From contig CM017561.1 in the NCBI GenBank assembly GCA_007844125.1, positions 63,779,256-63,843,255 of the forward strand: DNA of 64,000 nucleotides. The letters are read 5' to 3'. The position numbers and the translations under genes were made by a program. This document shows, piece by piece, positions 1-39,540 of this stretch. This stretch comes from Sinonovacula constricta (Eukaryota; Mollusca; Bivalvia; Cardiida; Solecurtidae). Position 1 is the stretch's first letter. Every line of letters begins with the position of its first letter. Under the pieces are notes generated by a model. That model saw nothing but the letters and a program-made list of their open reading frames with translations. It did not search any database and was not told where the DNA came from.

Positions 1-47
1 CTACTACTACTACTACTACTGCTCTACTGCTACTGCTACTGCTGCTG

Positions 48-78
<31 letters not shown>

Positions 79-144
79 CACTACTACTACTACTGCTGCT
101 GCTGCTACTACTACTACTACTACTTCTACTACTACTACTACTAA
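1..144. repeat. CTA/CTG trinucleotide microsatellite
   Basis: Mostly CTA units with interspersed CTG, TTC and CCA units; the array is cut by the window start. Confidence 0.95.
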
Positions 145-838
145 AACTACTAGTACTATAACCCTTCTGTATGACCACCTGAAGCGTTTTCATTAATTTC
201 CGAACTTACTTTATAATGGTTTCATTTATATTGCTAATGCGGGCGGGAGGAGTCCCGCTTACTGTTGTAGAAACTCGGACTGTATTGGGACAAAGGTTTA
301 GGGTGTTATTTTTATGCAGCTGCCCTGTTTCACAGGCAAGCCTGAAAGAACCCTTAAACTAGATTAAAGTGACCCTTACGATAAGGAAAAAAATATAGAA
401 TTTTGTAGTGACTTAAGTGGGCATTAAGCGACTAGTCCTCGCCTTTGTTGAGCATATACTCATTGTTTTTATTGAAGTTTATAACGAATTGGATGGTCAT
501 TATTTAAAATAATTAATTTACACAATCATTTTTAATTATGTTTCTTGCGACATATTCATCAAATTCTTCAAATATCTTGAGCCAAAATATTAACTATTTA
601 TTCCTTTATTCAAAAAATATCATAACACCCACTTCTTGTAGATATTATACTTTTTGTTAATGCACGAGTGTAGCGTCTATACAAAGACAAGACATTTGCA
701 AAATACTGAAGTATTTTATCAGAGCATAAAACATTCAAAACAACTTAGCTAATATATAAAAAAACAAAAAACATTGTAGTTTGCAATTAGAAATATATTA
801 ACTACAGGAAATTGAAACTTCCTGGAATACAGCATAAG

Positions 839-1121
839 AGATGGGATGGGATTTGCCTGCATTTTTGCCGATACTGTGCAGCGACATTTCTATCATTTTA
901 GCACAGGCCCACTTATAAGGTGCCCAGGGACTGAACCCGGCCGGTCCATTATACCGACACAGATGAGTCAGGCGTAATGCTGTCCCCTTAGCCCGAGCGT
1001 TAGGAGGGAAGCCACTACTACCAACTTTAAAGTCTTTGGTTTAACCCGGTCGGGGTTTGAACCAACGACCTCCCGATCCGCAAGCCGACGCTCTACCACC
1101 TGAGCTATTGCGACCGGCCGG
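839..1121 (-). mobile_element. tRNA-derived SINE (family A), with target-site duplication
   Basis: In reverse orientation it starts with a tRNA-like head (A-box-like tagctcaggtggtagagc, B-box-like ggttcaaaccccg) and a body shared with 29783-30071. It is bracketed by an exact 11-bp direct repeat, TACAGCATAAG, at 828-838 and 1122-1132, showing a clean retrotransposed insertion. Confidence 0.9.
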
Positions 1122-3776
1122 TACAGCATAAGGCAACAAAAACAAGGTTTTTATAAAAGCTAAAAATACCTGTAAGACTCTCATATTTATACATGAACAT
1201 TTATATATTCACCACGAGTCTCTAAACACCTGTATAAATACAAGCACCACCTTTCTAACACAACCGACTAAAACACAGAATAACATTAAGGGAGGAACAA
1301 TTGCCCCTCATGTGCCAAGCCATCAACGGAAGAGAAAATCGTGTATTTCAGACTTGTACAAAGTACAGCTTTACCCGAACCCCATCACGGTCCTACCCCA
1401 TTCCTACACTCACGTGCACCCGCTGTTCTAGTTGTTAGAATACCTGTAGATCTACAGTTGATGTTTTGGAATCATGGCGGGGCCTGCCAGACACATTCCA
1501 GACGTGTTACGAAGACAGACGAGGAGCATGTTAGTTCGTGTACTGATACATTTGCTAATAATTAATACACCACTGTTAGTTATTTACTTGAAGCTTAAAA
1601 CAACGGTAGTGCAAAATACTGCTGGACATCCGTAGCAAAAAGTGTAGATTCAGATTAGGAGGCTCACGCTGAGAGCTGTCTTGTGCGGATCTATACTATT
1701 AACTCAAATCTGATCAAAATATACTCAGCATGGTGAGAGATATTAGTCCGTTCTAAATCATGCGTTTTTCGCAACAACGTAATGCAAAGAGAACTTCACA
1801 TCGGCATATTAAAATTGACTTAAAATCAAATAGTGTGAATCCTAGTCTGACAGCATCCATAGATTGGTAACTGGCCGAACTGGAGTTTCACTATTTGCTG
1901 TAGCCTGATTAATTTATGCTAAGTATACAGCCCTCTGAGTCTTGATTCATCTGTGTACTTCTTAAACATAGAAACACGACTCGCTCATTATACATACCAG
2001 TGCACGTGTATCGTGTTGTTGGGTAAAGCGCATGCAGGTATATGCACTAATGTAAATCAGCTCACGCGTGTCTTTTGTTATGGTAATACGACACCCAAAT
2101 TAATACAGTATTAAAAGTATATGAACGCGACGTTATCATTTGTGTATGTTCATGATCAACTATTTCAGCAGCCGAATTCTTTCAATTAATTATATAAATC
2201 AACTAATTTATAACTCTACAGATTTCCATTTTGAAGCATATTTTGCTTTGTGATATATTCTTCTCCTCCCAAAAGTTGAAGACATTGACGTAACATTGTC
2301 ATACATGTTTGTCATCTGGATTACATACGTTCATCCGTTCATCTTGTACATGAACACATCATTTTCCTTAAGCTAGATACGTTGTTATCAGGTCGATTGT
2401 CATTTTAAGTTCAATCCTGTAAAGAGGTTTCGGAAATGATTACAAGGATACATGTGGTTAAAATAAGAGTGCGTTTTAGTAAATCTCAAGAGTAAAAATA
2501 TGCTTTTCCGTATAAATTGCGTATATTAATCATCTCTTTAATTACGTGTATTAAGGAGATCTTTACAATGAAATTTAAGTGCGCTAATCAAAAACTCTTG
2601 ACATTGTATTAAAAACGCATCTGACAGTTATAATTTAGATATTTATCGATTACTGTTGTGACTAAGATACTGTATAAACAATTTAATACTGCTCCTTAAT
2701 GTGAATAAGCAACTTTTATCACGTTATTAGAAGAATAAAAAGACAGCTATCTTATTATATTTCCATATATTTATATTCTGGTAGATGCCAACTCTCAATT
2801 ATCAATGAAACAAGTAGTTCATCGCGTCATCTCTATTACCAAACAACATGAAAATGCTCTAACTGTTGGGTTAAAACAACATTGGTAAAGGTTAATGCTT
2901 AAAAGTCTACGACACAAACAATTCTGAAAAAGACGCCCCTCGTTTATTGTAAAGTATGCCCATTAAACAAAACAACAACAACAACAACAAAAGTGAAAAA
3001 CACATATGAAACAGTAAAATTTGTTTCAGTAAAATTTGTTTCAATAAAATTACGACTATTAGCCCAGTATAAAATGTATATAGGTTGTACTCAAGTTCAA
3101 TAGCACTCCAACTCCGAAACGTTTTCTACGTTAAATCATTTTGTAGACGGTGCTTTTTTTGCTTATTTTCCGATTTTTTCTGGTTGGTTATTTGTTTTAC
3201 ACGAGTCAGCAACGGATATGTTTATGACACTGTTTTCATAACAGAAAAACTAATACATGTACTATTTGAAAAAAGTTTTTTATCCATGATTCTATACAAA
3301 ATCATCAAAACTATAACAACGAGAAGAAAAAGCCGTTTAGAATTTATTTGATCAACAGATTCTCTAATAGCGTATAGCAAGTCTTGCTTAATACATGCCT
3401 GATGCCAATTCTAGTTGCGTCATGTAAATAAGTATGGGTGAATAAGCCGGCAAAGACAGTTGAAAGTCATGGAAAGTTCTGGCAGAACTAGGAAAAAAGA
3501 TGCCTTAACTCGCAGCAATCAAAGTTACTGCGGAAGAATTCAAAGACACGTATGGAAGTAGTAAAATATTACCTGAAAACGACCAAACTGTGTATTTATT
3601 TCTCAATCCAGTGAACGGTATAATGTTCCTATTTCCCAAGACTTCTTGTAGTCGAATAATATTCATAGTAGATAAACTACACGCTTAGCATACCTGTTCA
3701 TGTGCGCATGCGCACAAGAAAATATGATGGCGCATTGCAGGTTTTGCTTTCGGCACGTGACGCGTATAGCGATGAA

Positions 3777-3796
3777 TGAGAGAGAGAGAGAGAGAG
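3777..3796. repeat. GA dinucleotide microsatellite
   Basis: A short run of GA units within unremarkable intergenic DNA. Confidence 0.8.
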
Positions 3797-4989
3797 TTCA
3801 ACGAACACAGGTGCAGCTCTGAGAGATATAGAAGCAGAGTACACACCTATTTCAGAATGACACTGTTAAGAGTGAATCAGAACACATTTACCAAGACCAC
3901 CCGGATTATACGATTACTCATTCACTTATTTCGTTTTCTTAAGAATGTTTTACCAAAGGTTTTACATGAAAATAAATGGTTTTATATAAACCACAGGCTG
4001 AATCATGGTATTAGTCCTACGACTTGTAGATTATTTAAATTAATTACATTTAAAGAGGTCGGCATGATTACAATTATTTGTCTCTTTTACCCGGGCAACA
4101 AATTTATAGTAGCAGAATGTGTTTTTTTCTCCGAAAAGAAGTTTTAAAAGACAAAAAAAAAATGAATGAATAATACCTCAAAATGAAAACGTCTCAGATG
4201 CTTTGTTGTTGCATACTTTTGCAAGTAAACCTTTTGCATTTTTTTTTAAACTTATGTTTAAGATAGGGTTGTGGCCCATACTGACGTAGGTAATACACAT
4301 GTCAAAAAACTAGTAATATATCTGAACATCCTTTTGTTTATTGCATATTTTACACATGTTTTATATAAAAAAAAAAAAACAACAACATTGGTTGGTTTTC
4401 GTATACGCGCAGCGCCCATAATCTTCGATACGTGGCACGAATAAAAGCCATGTATTTGCTAATCCTGATTCAGTTTTTATTATCAACTACTTATATGTCA
4501 GAGCATATGTAATACTGAAATTATTTCTCCGATTATATCAAGTTTATATCATTACGAGGGTCCTAAAAGGATGTGATGCGATTTGAATGGCTGACGCAAC
4601 AGGGTCAATACGAAATAAAGGGGGCAATAAGGAAATTAAACGAATTGATTTTGCTGATACGACAACATCTTGACGGTCAAAACGCTCTTTTTTTTGCGAC
4701 GCCATCCACTTTGTAACTTTAGATACAAATATGTTGATTTTTTTAATAAATATGTTAATGAATTATTTTTTTTTATAGTTAATAAATGAAATTGGGTTAA
4801 TTTATATTGACCCTTTTAGAATCTATTTGGTTTTCAATAGTCATTTGAACCTGTTCCTACCGATTCAGACAAATACGTCAGTCCTTGGCCGATATTACTT
4901 GGTTAATATGAAATCACATAATTAACAGCATTATAGTAGCTGTACATGCTATGGAGTTAACAGCACACGTCATTCGGATCCGCCTTATC

Positions 4990-5430
4990 GTATTGACATT
5001 AGATGAGCGGAAAGTGCAGAATAGCTTACATACAAGAGCATGAATGTGAGACATTCAAGGCGCCGAAGGAAACATGCGAATTAAACCATAAGATGGCTAT
5101 TCTGAGCATTAAACAGTCTAGACTATCTGCAACTTTGCTTTCTTCCTTGTTGTCTGCTACGTCTTTAATTACAAGCTGCATTGTTAACATCGGCATACTC
5201 GGTTTCTTTTGTTATATAAAAATAATTATTCGTCGCCAGAAGGCTGCGAATTCGTATTAATGCATGCTACATTTTTCTATTTGTTATAGTTACTCTTGTT
5301 GCAAGCTACACTGTTAAAAAGCCGAATATTCTTTTCTTTCTCCGAAAAAGGTCTCATTAAACAGCTACAATTTCCTTTTTGCGTGCTACACTATCGTCCC
5401 TATAAAAATGCATTCCTTAAGAGACACCGC
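4990..5430 (+). repeat. Dispersed repeat, copy 1 (partner at 44690-45140)
   Basis: Shares many blocks in the same order with 44690-45140, including gcgaattcgtattaatgc, ttgttgcaagctacactgt and aagag(a/g)caccgctc. The 85-codon ORF inside (5003-5260), with a hydrophobic stretch, is probably only a by-product. The repeat class is not recognised. Confidence 0.7.
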
Positions 5431-6059
5431 TCTCAAGAGAAGCACCAATTAAGGTGAATGCGAGGGTAAACAAAACCAATGTTCGTTAAATGACGCCGTT
5501 TGTGTTATAACAGTCGTGATACTCTCTGATGACCTACGTTTCTTTCGACTTTAATTGACAAGCATCACATATAATATGTTTTTGTCAAAGTATAAATATC
5601 ATAACAACATTGGGTTGATATAACTGGCTTATATTCAACGTGTCAGTTTGAGAAAAAATGTTATATGAACACAATATTAACTTAAATATTTCAAACTTTT
5701 ATTATGCATAAAGTAATAAACATTTGTCAGTCTTTGTCGGAACAGAATAAAATAAATAAGCCAATGTGATTACGATGTTAAACCTAAATAACAAAATGCA
5801 TGATGGTGCAATTGTGTGAAAAATAATTGTGTATGGTCAAGTTAATTATGGTTAAGTAAATTGTTTACATATGGAGTCCATGTATAAAGTGCCCTCTTAC
5901 AAATCAACTTTGAACCTCGCAAACATCTTCAACAATAATCTAGTGGCTCAATGCTGTAGTTTTTCAAGCTACCCATTATCATTTCAAGCAGTCAAACGGA
6001 TGAAATATCTTCTTCAAACTTAGAGTTAGCACAATTTCAATTTGTGTGTTATACACACA

Positions 6060-6405
6060 GACTACATGTCCAAAATGACATTCTTTTCGTGTAATATGTC
6101 CCAGCTATATGACTAAATGACTTTGTTTTCGTGAAATAGGCACCAAATATATGTCAAAATGACATTATTTTCGTGTAATATGCCCCAGCTATATGCCCAA
6201 ATGACATTATTTTCGTGTAATATGCACTAGCTATATGCTCAAATGACATTATTTTCGTGTAATATGCACGAGCTATATGCCCAAATGACTACTTTCGTGT
6301 TAGATGCCCCGGCTATATGTCGAAATTACATTATATTCGAATAATATATACCTGCTATATGCCGAATTAACATTATTTTCGTGCAATACGCACCGGCTAT
6401 AAGTC
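6060..6405. repeat. 42-bp minisatellite, about 8 copies
   Basis: The block atgacattattttcgtg recurs at 6075, 6117, 6159, 6201, 6243 and 6285, a strict 42-bp period; outer copies are more diverged. The unit length is a multiple of three, but stops occur in all readings, so it is not coding. Confidence 0.92.
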
Positions 6406-6768
6406 AGAATGGAATTACTTTAACTGGTTATACTCTTGTGTTTAGATTCAGCAAGAATGTTGTATACGTGGAATGTTTCATCGATTCAATCACTTCCCAT
6501 TATTTAGTTATTGAATTATCCTCTTCAAAGACCTATGTTAATGTCATTTGCATGTAAGCGTCCTCTTATTCATTCTAGTTTATCTTTAGTTTTCATAACT
6601 TCAATAGATTGCTTAATTATATACAATACATTCGTGTTTAAATATGCATGCGGGCATTTTAAAATTGGCACCATTTTTGTGCATCTATGTATACGTTCCT
6701 TTTGTCTAAGTATGTACCTTTGCTATTCAATGATGGTGGAAATAAAGATACATGCCAGTCTTATTGGT

Positions 6769-7728
6769 GGTATCAGACAGTTTACCTATACCAAATGCAT
6801 GTGACAATATATTTCAACGGTTTCTGTGTATAATGCATCATTTCTGCATAAACTTTACTTTAGTCCGAGTAAAGACGGGTTTAAACACTATCTATATGTG
6901 AGACAGTACACATTGCGAAAAATAACTCTAAATGTTCATTCTTTCAAAATCTATTAATAAGCACGAAAGTGATCTCTGCTAAAAGTAGATATCGACGTCA
7001 GCGCGGATTACGGGAATGACGATATAACGCGATCTAAAATGTAAGTTGTCACGTGGTTTCCAAATTTTTAAAAAAGCTTACTCTGCAGCATGGCTCAGAT
7101 AGCAAATGCCTGTTTGTAATGACGGTTGTAATCACTTTTCCTACGGATCTAGGATATCAATGAATTTGGCAAGACCTTTTAGGGTTGCAATAATATATTT
7201 GGATATTGGAGAGAAAAATGGCCCAAACTGTCGAATATTAACTTAAACAATATCAGACAGTTTGCTTTAATCAAGTACGTGTAACAATAGATCATGTTTG
7301 TTTGTGGTATCTCGGTATGATTTCTTTAGAGACTAATACTGCAGTCATACGTGGAGGAAATTGAACACTAACTTAATTGTAAGACGCTACAACCCATGAA
7401 AAATCTCTCTAAATGTCCATTCTTTCCAGATCTTTAAATAAGCATTATGGGGATTTGGCTTTAAATAGATATCGACGTAACAGCATATTATCCGCATACT
7501 GATAAAACGTGATCGTGAAAGTATGTGGTCACGTGGTTTCTTTAGTTTGAAAATAGCTTACTGTGCAGAGTATCTCAGATAGGAAATGAATGTTTGTAAT
7601 GACGAGTTTATTTTTATGCTTCGCATTTTATTTAAATGTAGGAATTCAATAAGCAGCAATTGGCGGAATCTTTAAATGCAACAATAACTTAATTGGATGT
7701 TTAAGATTGAAAAACGGGCTCCAAACCG
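6769..7728 (+). repeat. Tandem dimer of a ~480-bp dispersed repeat
   Basis: Two diverged copies in the same order (6769-7248 and 7249-7728). Both open with atcagacagttt, share the ctctaaatgt(t/c)cattctttc block and the gtcacgtggtttc block, and end near caaac(t/c)gt(c/t)g(a/g)atat. Related pieces lie at 13640-13800, 15770-16020, and in reverse at 28070-28150 and 56940-57060. Class unknown. Confidence 0.75.
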
Positions 7729-10236
7729 TTGGATATCAATTATATATTTATCTAAAAACGCTCACAGTCAAATTTTCGGCAAATTGACTTTTTCAAGAGT
7801 TTAACATAAACAATGGCTCTCTTTACATATTTGAAATTGTTTATGTTGAGCTCTTGAGAAAGGCAATAAAGCCAATAATTTGAGTGTGAGCTTTTTCAGA
7901 GAAAAAATATTAATACGGTTCGCTCTGGAACAATTGACAACATTGTGTCGGTCATCAGGTTTACTAAAGACAAATCACCATATAGCCATAATACTGCACC
8001 TTTATACTTACTTTCAATAGTCTCATGAAGAACTTCTGTCGACCTGACAGTTTGGTGTGATAATATAATGTATTGTAATAGTTTGATCCGCAATGTGTGT
8101 GTAAATGACATATAAACAACGACATTGCACCATCTGTTATAGTTGTATGATTGACAATAAGTATTGCATTCTTTTTTACGAAAAAAAAATTTTTAAGTTC
8201 CAATTTGTGTCTACTTGTAGATAAAATTTAAATATCTGTGAGAGTTTTGATAGGACCTTTTCTTATTTACCTATTGAGAAATATAGCTTTCAAATTGCCA
8301 ACTATTAAAAAAATAACTTCATTTATGAAGCTAAAGTCACCAATAAGTAACCGTTAGGTGTTAGCTGGATACAGGACACCAATAAAACATTTCGCAGAAT
8401 CTTTTAGATATTTAGATGTATTTTAAAAATGTTTCTAACTGTCGAATACCATCTTTAAGTAAAAAAAAGATTTGGTGTTCAAACAAACTTTTTATTTCAT
8501 TTTTGCATGTTCTCAAAGACTCTTTGATTGTTGCAATGGCAATTTACTATCTATGACGCTTTATGTTTAAATTGATGCTTGCACTAGAGCAGTATAGGTT
8601 TAAATTAACTAAACATTAATATTAACAGTCCATTAATCGCGCACACTGACTATATGAGTAGAATTATTACTAGCATTACAAAACTCTCTAGGCCTTGGGA
8701 TTTAGTTTTTGCTTTTAAGTTGTGCGTAAATATCCGACTCTGAGGCTTACAACGAGAAACAAGGAAGTTCTTTTTTTCTCTCGACAGAGTTCGTACTGAT
8801 ACTTTTCCTACAAAGAATTCTTGATATATATGGACATTCGCGAACACGTGTCTTAATTGCTGTTATACCATTATGTGGTTATAATTTTTTTTATAGTTTT
8901 ATTAACATGTTCGCGTTTAATTTGCGAATAATTTATTTAGTATTACCAAATCCCAAGTACATAGATCATTACGTATCAGACAACATGCAGTTATTTGAAC
9001 CCTTATACGGGATATTGATCTCTTTAAAATGTTTTATAAGTAATCTTATTTATTAAACAATATGACTTTAAAACTTTTATTATTTCAAGTTCAACGTCAA
9101 ACATGAGTTTAATAATCAAGATAGTTATGAGGAAAATTAAGGATGGGTTTCAAAAGTGGCAATTTCAAATTTGTATGGCCCTTTAGAAACATCTAAGTGT
9201 TTATAATTGTGACACTTTAAACCATGTTAATGGGAAAGAGACGGAGGGAAGTACATGTATACCATCCTTTTATGGTATATGAACTTATGTATGCTACTTA
9301 CATATATACGTACGAGGTAATTATAGCTGAAACATAAATGAAGAAATAATTATGCGTTCGGAACGTCACTTTGTGTTCGGAAATGAATTCATATTCGGGA
9401 ATGTTTTTTGCGATTTGTTCCCAAAGTTCACTCGACGTGCTTTCTAACTGTTTTTGAGTATTTCATAACGCTACATTACATAAGGTAAGGTTGAAAATGA
9501 GGACAGACGTTTTCATTTTTCCTTTCTCTGATTTTCTTCTTTTTTTTGTCTCTAATTTCGAAATGACCGTCCAAGAAAATTCCTTTTTTGTTTCATATAA
9601 ACAATGTGTGATCATAACCGAAAGTATGCCATTAATGCATGTGTTTTTTATTAATTAATATTTTTTATATATAAAGTAAATTGGATATGCATAAGCCTAA
9701 CAGAGAAAAACAATCCCTTATCTTTTTTAGTTTAAGACAAAAAAAGACATCGTTAACCCGCTATGGATTATATAAACAATAAACATAACAAGGATGCTGT
9801 TTCTTATATTATTACTAACGGAAAACTTAAATAACCGATGATTTTTAACCAAATTTTGTTTTAATGTGCTAAACCTTACATAATAGTGGGATACAATTAT
9901 CACAACACAGTCATAAATATACAGGAAGACTGGCACAGCTTTTAAAATCACGTTATAATTGTCTTGTCTTGTTTACCTCAACATCCGCTCGAAAGAATAT
10001 TATTTTCGTTTTTGAATGTTTACAAACAAGAGATTCACAAAGTGTTTTGCAACGGAATCCACAATGTGTGAACATATCCAATTGTATAGGTTGTGTAAGA
10101 ACTGTATTGTTTAACTTCACGTGTATCCACGACCAGAAACTCCCAATTTTAATACTATAGTATGTATGTTTTGCTCATTTTCAACTTGTACATCGGTCCT
10201 ATCCCGATAACTGGGATCGTATTAATAAATAATCTT

Positions 10237-10396
10237 TTTTTTTCAGACTTTAACTAAGAAATTTTCTTAAGTCTTGAAATATTTCCTAAGAAATAAGATA
10301 ATTTCTTAAATTTAAACCATTTATTCTTAGAAATTTCTTAGGATTTTTCCAAAGTTAAAAAAATTCTAAAAAATAAAAAAAAATAACTAAAAATCC
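10237..10396. repeat. AT-rich inverted-repeat element (MITE-like)
   Basis: Self-complementary blocks (ctaagaaattttcttaag, aatttcttagg) and an end reading ccttatgaatacgccccctga, the style of small miniature elements. Related sequence is at 12150-12345 and 24608-24665. It sits just upstream of the receptor start and may hold promoter sequence only by chance. Confidence 0.5.
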
Positions 10397-10571
10397 TTAT
10401 GAATACGCCCCCTGATTTCTAGCATAAACTATAGAACACAAAACAATCATTCGTCTGGTCGAATGTGCTTAGTTACACCAGAAACTAATAGTTATAAAAA
10501 TGTAAGAAACGCTTATTACTTATTTATTACTTATTTAATTTCATATCAAACTTCAGTCTCCAAGAAGCACG

Positions 10572-36648
<26,077 letters not shown>

Positions 36649-38837
36649 AATGTATTTGTGCAGAGTATTCAGAAGTTAAGAATTTGTGCAGATTTTTGTA
36701 TTTAGAAGTTATGTTTGTGCAGAGTTAAAGTTATCCAAACTTCCTATGAATCTGATGATATTTATACAATTAAAGTCGCAAATAACACAATGCATCAAAT
36801 CAGTATAATTCTTCACACAGTGCTATGGGGATACAACATGCATATACTTTGCTCATGGCAAAACAGTTAGATGTTGTGCTTTACGCGCTTCATCCCCTTT
36901 AGAGCAGGCCCACTCTTGACAGGAAGGTTCATTTCCGTTCAACTTCAGTTTATCTATTAGACTTGGTCAATATTTAGATTGCGAAATGAATATACAGCGA
37001 AATGTAACAAACCTAGCTCAACAGATAAATCCAAGTCAAAGTATTATCCTTTCTATAAGATTGCGGGAACACATTTTTGGATGCAAAGTACTTTGAGGGC
37101 GGATCCTATAGCGCATTGCGTTGTTACAGATAACTGGATGAAAATCAAACGAACTTAGGGGACAGACGTTTAAACCAAAAGTTAACATACTACTTAGGTA
37201 TGAACCATAGATACACTGTATAGATATTTTACCGGATCATATCAGAATGTGTTCGGGACGTACGTCACAGTTTAGCACGCAGCTACTTGTAACCACATTA
37301 TTCGCACTTCATCTGTATTTAGGATGATTGCACTACCATCAAGCCAATCAGTGTAATGTGTATATCCGATGTATGAACATGACGTATCTTATCTTATTAA
37401 AACAACAAAAATAGTGTTAAAACGTTGCGACGCTTTTCAGTCTCCGTTCCCTTAAATAACGCGACCTTCTGAAGAACAACATAATCACATTTAATCTAGT
37501 GAGCAGATATAATATTTTGTTCCATTAAGCATTGTGGCTCAGCAAAATATAAAACAAACTTGACAAACTATGGCCAAGTAACGTTAAATTGAAGTTGTCT
37601 GCTTCATAGTAAAATGCCATAATGATATTTCAGTAGAATTCTGCGACAATCGCCAGTGTCTAAAACGTAATTTGTTACGGCTGCTTTCCCTTAAATGGTA
37701 ATGACAAATTAACTAATTCTAGTTAAAAAATAAACAATGCAGATGTTTGAAATACATAAAATATCATATAAATAAATATTTTAATGTATCAAATGATGAC
37801 TTTTACCGTGTGACGTTAACAGCCAAATACAAGCTGTGCTAAACATGTTTTTATGATATTTAAAAATACAACTTGTCGATGTCTTTTTTTTTAACCGTGT
37901 CGTACTTTATATGTACACTTTTATTTAATATTATTTGAACTGTGTTTGAGGTATGTTTGTTTTATATAAAAGGATCTTATACAAATGTTAAATTTGTCTA
38001 CAATTAATATATATTTTACTATTTTATATCTACAATACTAACCCTGCCACAGCAGTAAGACGCGCACAAATTCCAGCAATAAAACGTATACATATATGTT
38101 AAGTGCTTCGTTTAAGTGCTTCGTTTATCTGCACGAAACGTGGCATTTGTTTTCCATATGATTGTCTTGTACTTTTGTTTCGAACAAGGCAAACTTAGAT
38201 GGAAAACATATACCCTTATAATTATTCATGAGTCAATGATTATATACAACGATATACTTATAAATATACAATACTAGACTATATATACACAATTTTATAT
38301 ATGTGGAAAAGGCTGTCCAGCGTGGAATTATTTCTAACTTTTATATAAGCATAATATAGCAAATAATTAAGTTCGTATTGGTGTTGTGGAGTTCCTTTGA
38401 AGAGCATTATTTAAAGTGTTTTTATTATTTGTCAACAAATATCAAAAGGATGCTCAAGTGTTATTATACATTAGTTATAGTCTTTTTTTTTTGTTGGCTT
38501 ACCATTTTGCCAAGAGTCATAACCACATATGGAATAGAGTTTTATTTATTTGCGATGATAAGCTTGATTATGAATTACGACGAATTATACCAATTCTGAC
38601 TCATAAATAGTTTTAAATACAGCATACTTATTATTACTGTTTACTTATCTTAACACTTTATTGTTAACATTATGTACTGTGTATGATATCGTTTTACGTT
38701 TGTGTTGTAACTGTTCTGCCATGTATCTATTGTCCTCATGGGTCTACGACCTTCTGGATTGTTTGAATAAACTATCTAACTCTATGTTTGATTGCTGCTA
38801 TTTGTGTGCGTCTTACTGCTGTGGTAAGGTTAGTCAT

Positions 38838-38925
38838 TTATATCGAAAGTATATCGATCTCAGAACGATTAGCTTTAACAATTATATCGAAAGTATATCG
38901 ATCTCAGAACGATTAGCTTTAACAA
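38838..38925. repeat. Perfect 44-bp tandem duplication
   Basis: The unit starting tatatcgaaagtatatcgat and ending gattagctttaacaa occurs twice without visible differences, period 44, implying a recent duplication. Confidence 0.93.
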
Positions 38926-39329
38926 AGGAAATCACGTCCACGGGTTTATCTCTGAGCACATGTGCATGTCTAACTTAAATCTGGAAAGACCTATGCACGT
39001 ACACTGAAAGACCTACGGACTTGATTCCTTTGTCGAGTTGTTCCGAGATATATACATCTCTATCAAACAAAGGAGTAGTTGTGTATGTAATATCTAATGG
39101 CTAAAGTTGGTTTTATGACTCGCTCATGAATGGTCTCGCCCAGCATCTCGACTTTAACTTATTCGAATACGGCAGATGTATGTATGCAGAAATTAAAGAA
39201 TATCGATTTAATACAATGTGTCTCTGCACACTTAAACGTTTTATTGCTTGTTTGTCTTGTATGAAAACGTTTTCTTTTATGTTTGAACATCATCATCCGC
39301 AAAAATATCATTATCATCGCCATCATCAA

Positions 39330-39540
39330 TTCCAAGAAGCACAGTAATAGAGTCACCGACGTGTAACTCCTCTGACTTCTTAGCATCACAGCGTGGGTTC
39401 AAATCCCATCCAGGGCGAATGACAAACTTTGTGACGGTCTTTCAGGTGACCTGCGGTGCGCCGGTGGTTCTACCCAGACATTTGTCTGAGGTCTTCCTCC
39501 ACCAAAAAAAGTTGGACGTCGATTTAATGACCATAATTGG
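39330..39540 (+). mobile_element. tRNA-derived SINE (family B)
   Basis: B-box-like gggttcaaatcccatcc, then the family body (gcgccggtggttctacccag, tggacgtcgatttaatgacc) shared with 16039-16229. Confidence 0.8.

Larger units (their letters stand above)
145..10571. other. Intergenic flank upstream of the receptor gene
   Basis: No exon with recognisable protein similarity was found on either strand. Apart from the repeats listed separately (SINE, dispersed repeat, 42-bp satellite, tandem dimer, small inverted-repeat element) the DNA is AT-rich and unremarkable. Short ORFs here, for example 3776-4147, have no family features. Confidence 0.6.

Noticed and set aside
3776..4147. A 123-codon ORF as a gene
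   Set aside because: It starts within a GA microsatellite, and has no recognisable domain or splice context.
5003..5260. A small membrane protein gene (85 codons)
   Set aside because: It lies in a dispersed repeat whose other copy (44690-45140) has a different, non-equivalent ORF.
6060..6405. CRISPR-like regular repeats
   Set aside because: The whole 42-bp unit is repeated with gradual divergence and no unique spacers, and the genome is eukaryotic.
38378..38978. Hydrophobic ORFs downstream of the receptor
   Set aside because: AT-rich 3' flank with no family features; one overlaps the 44-bp tandem duplication.
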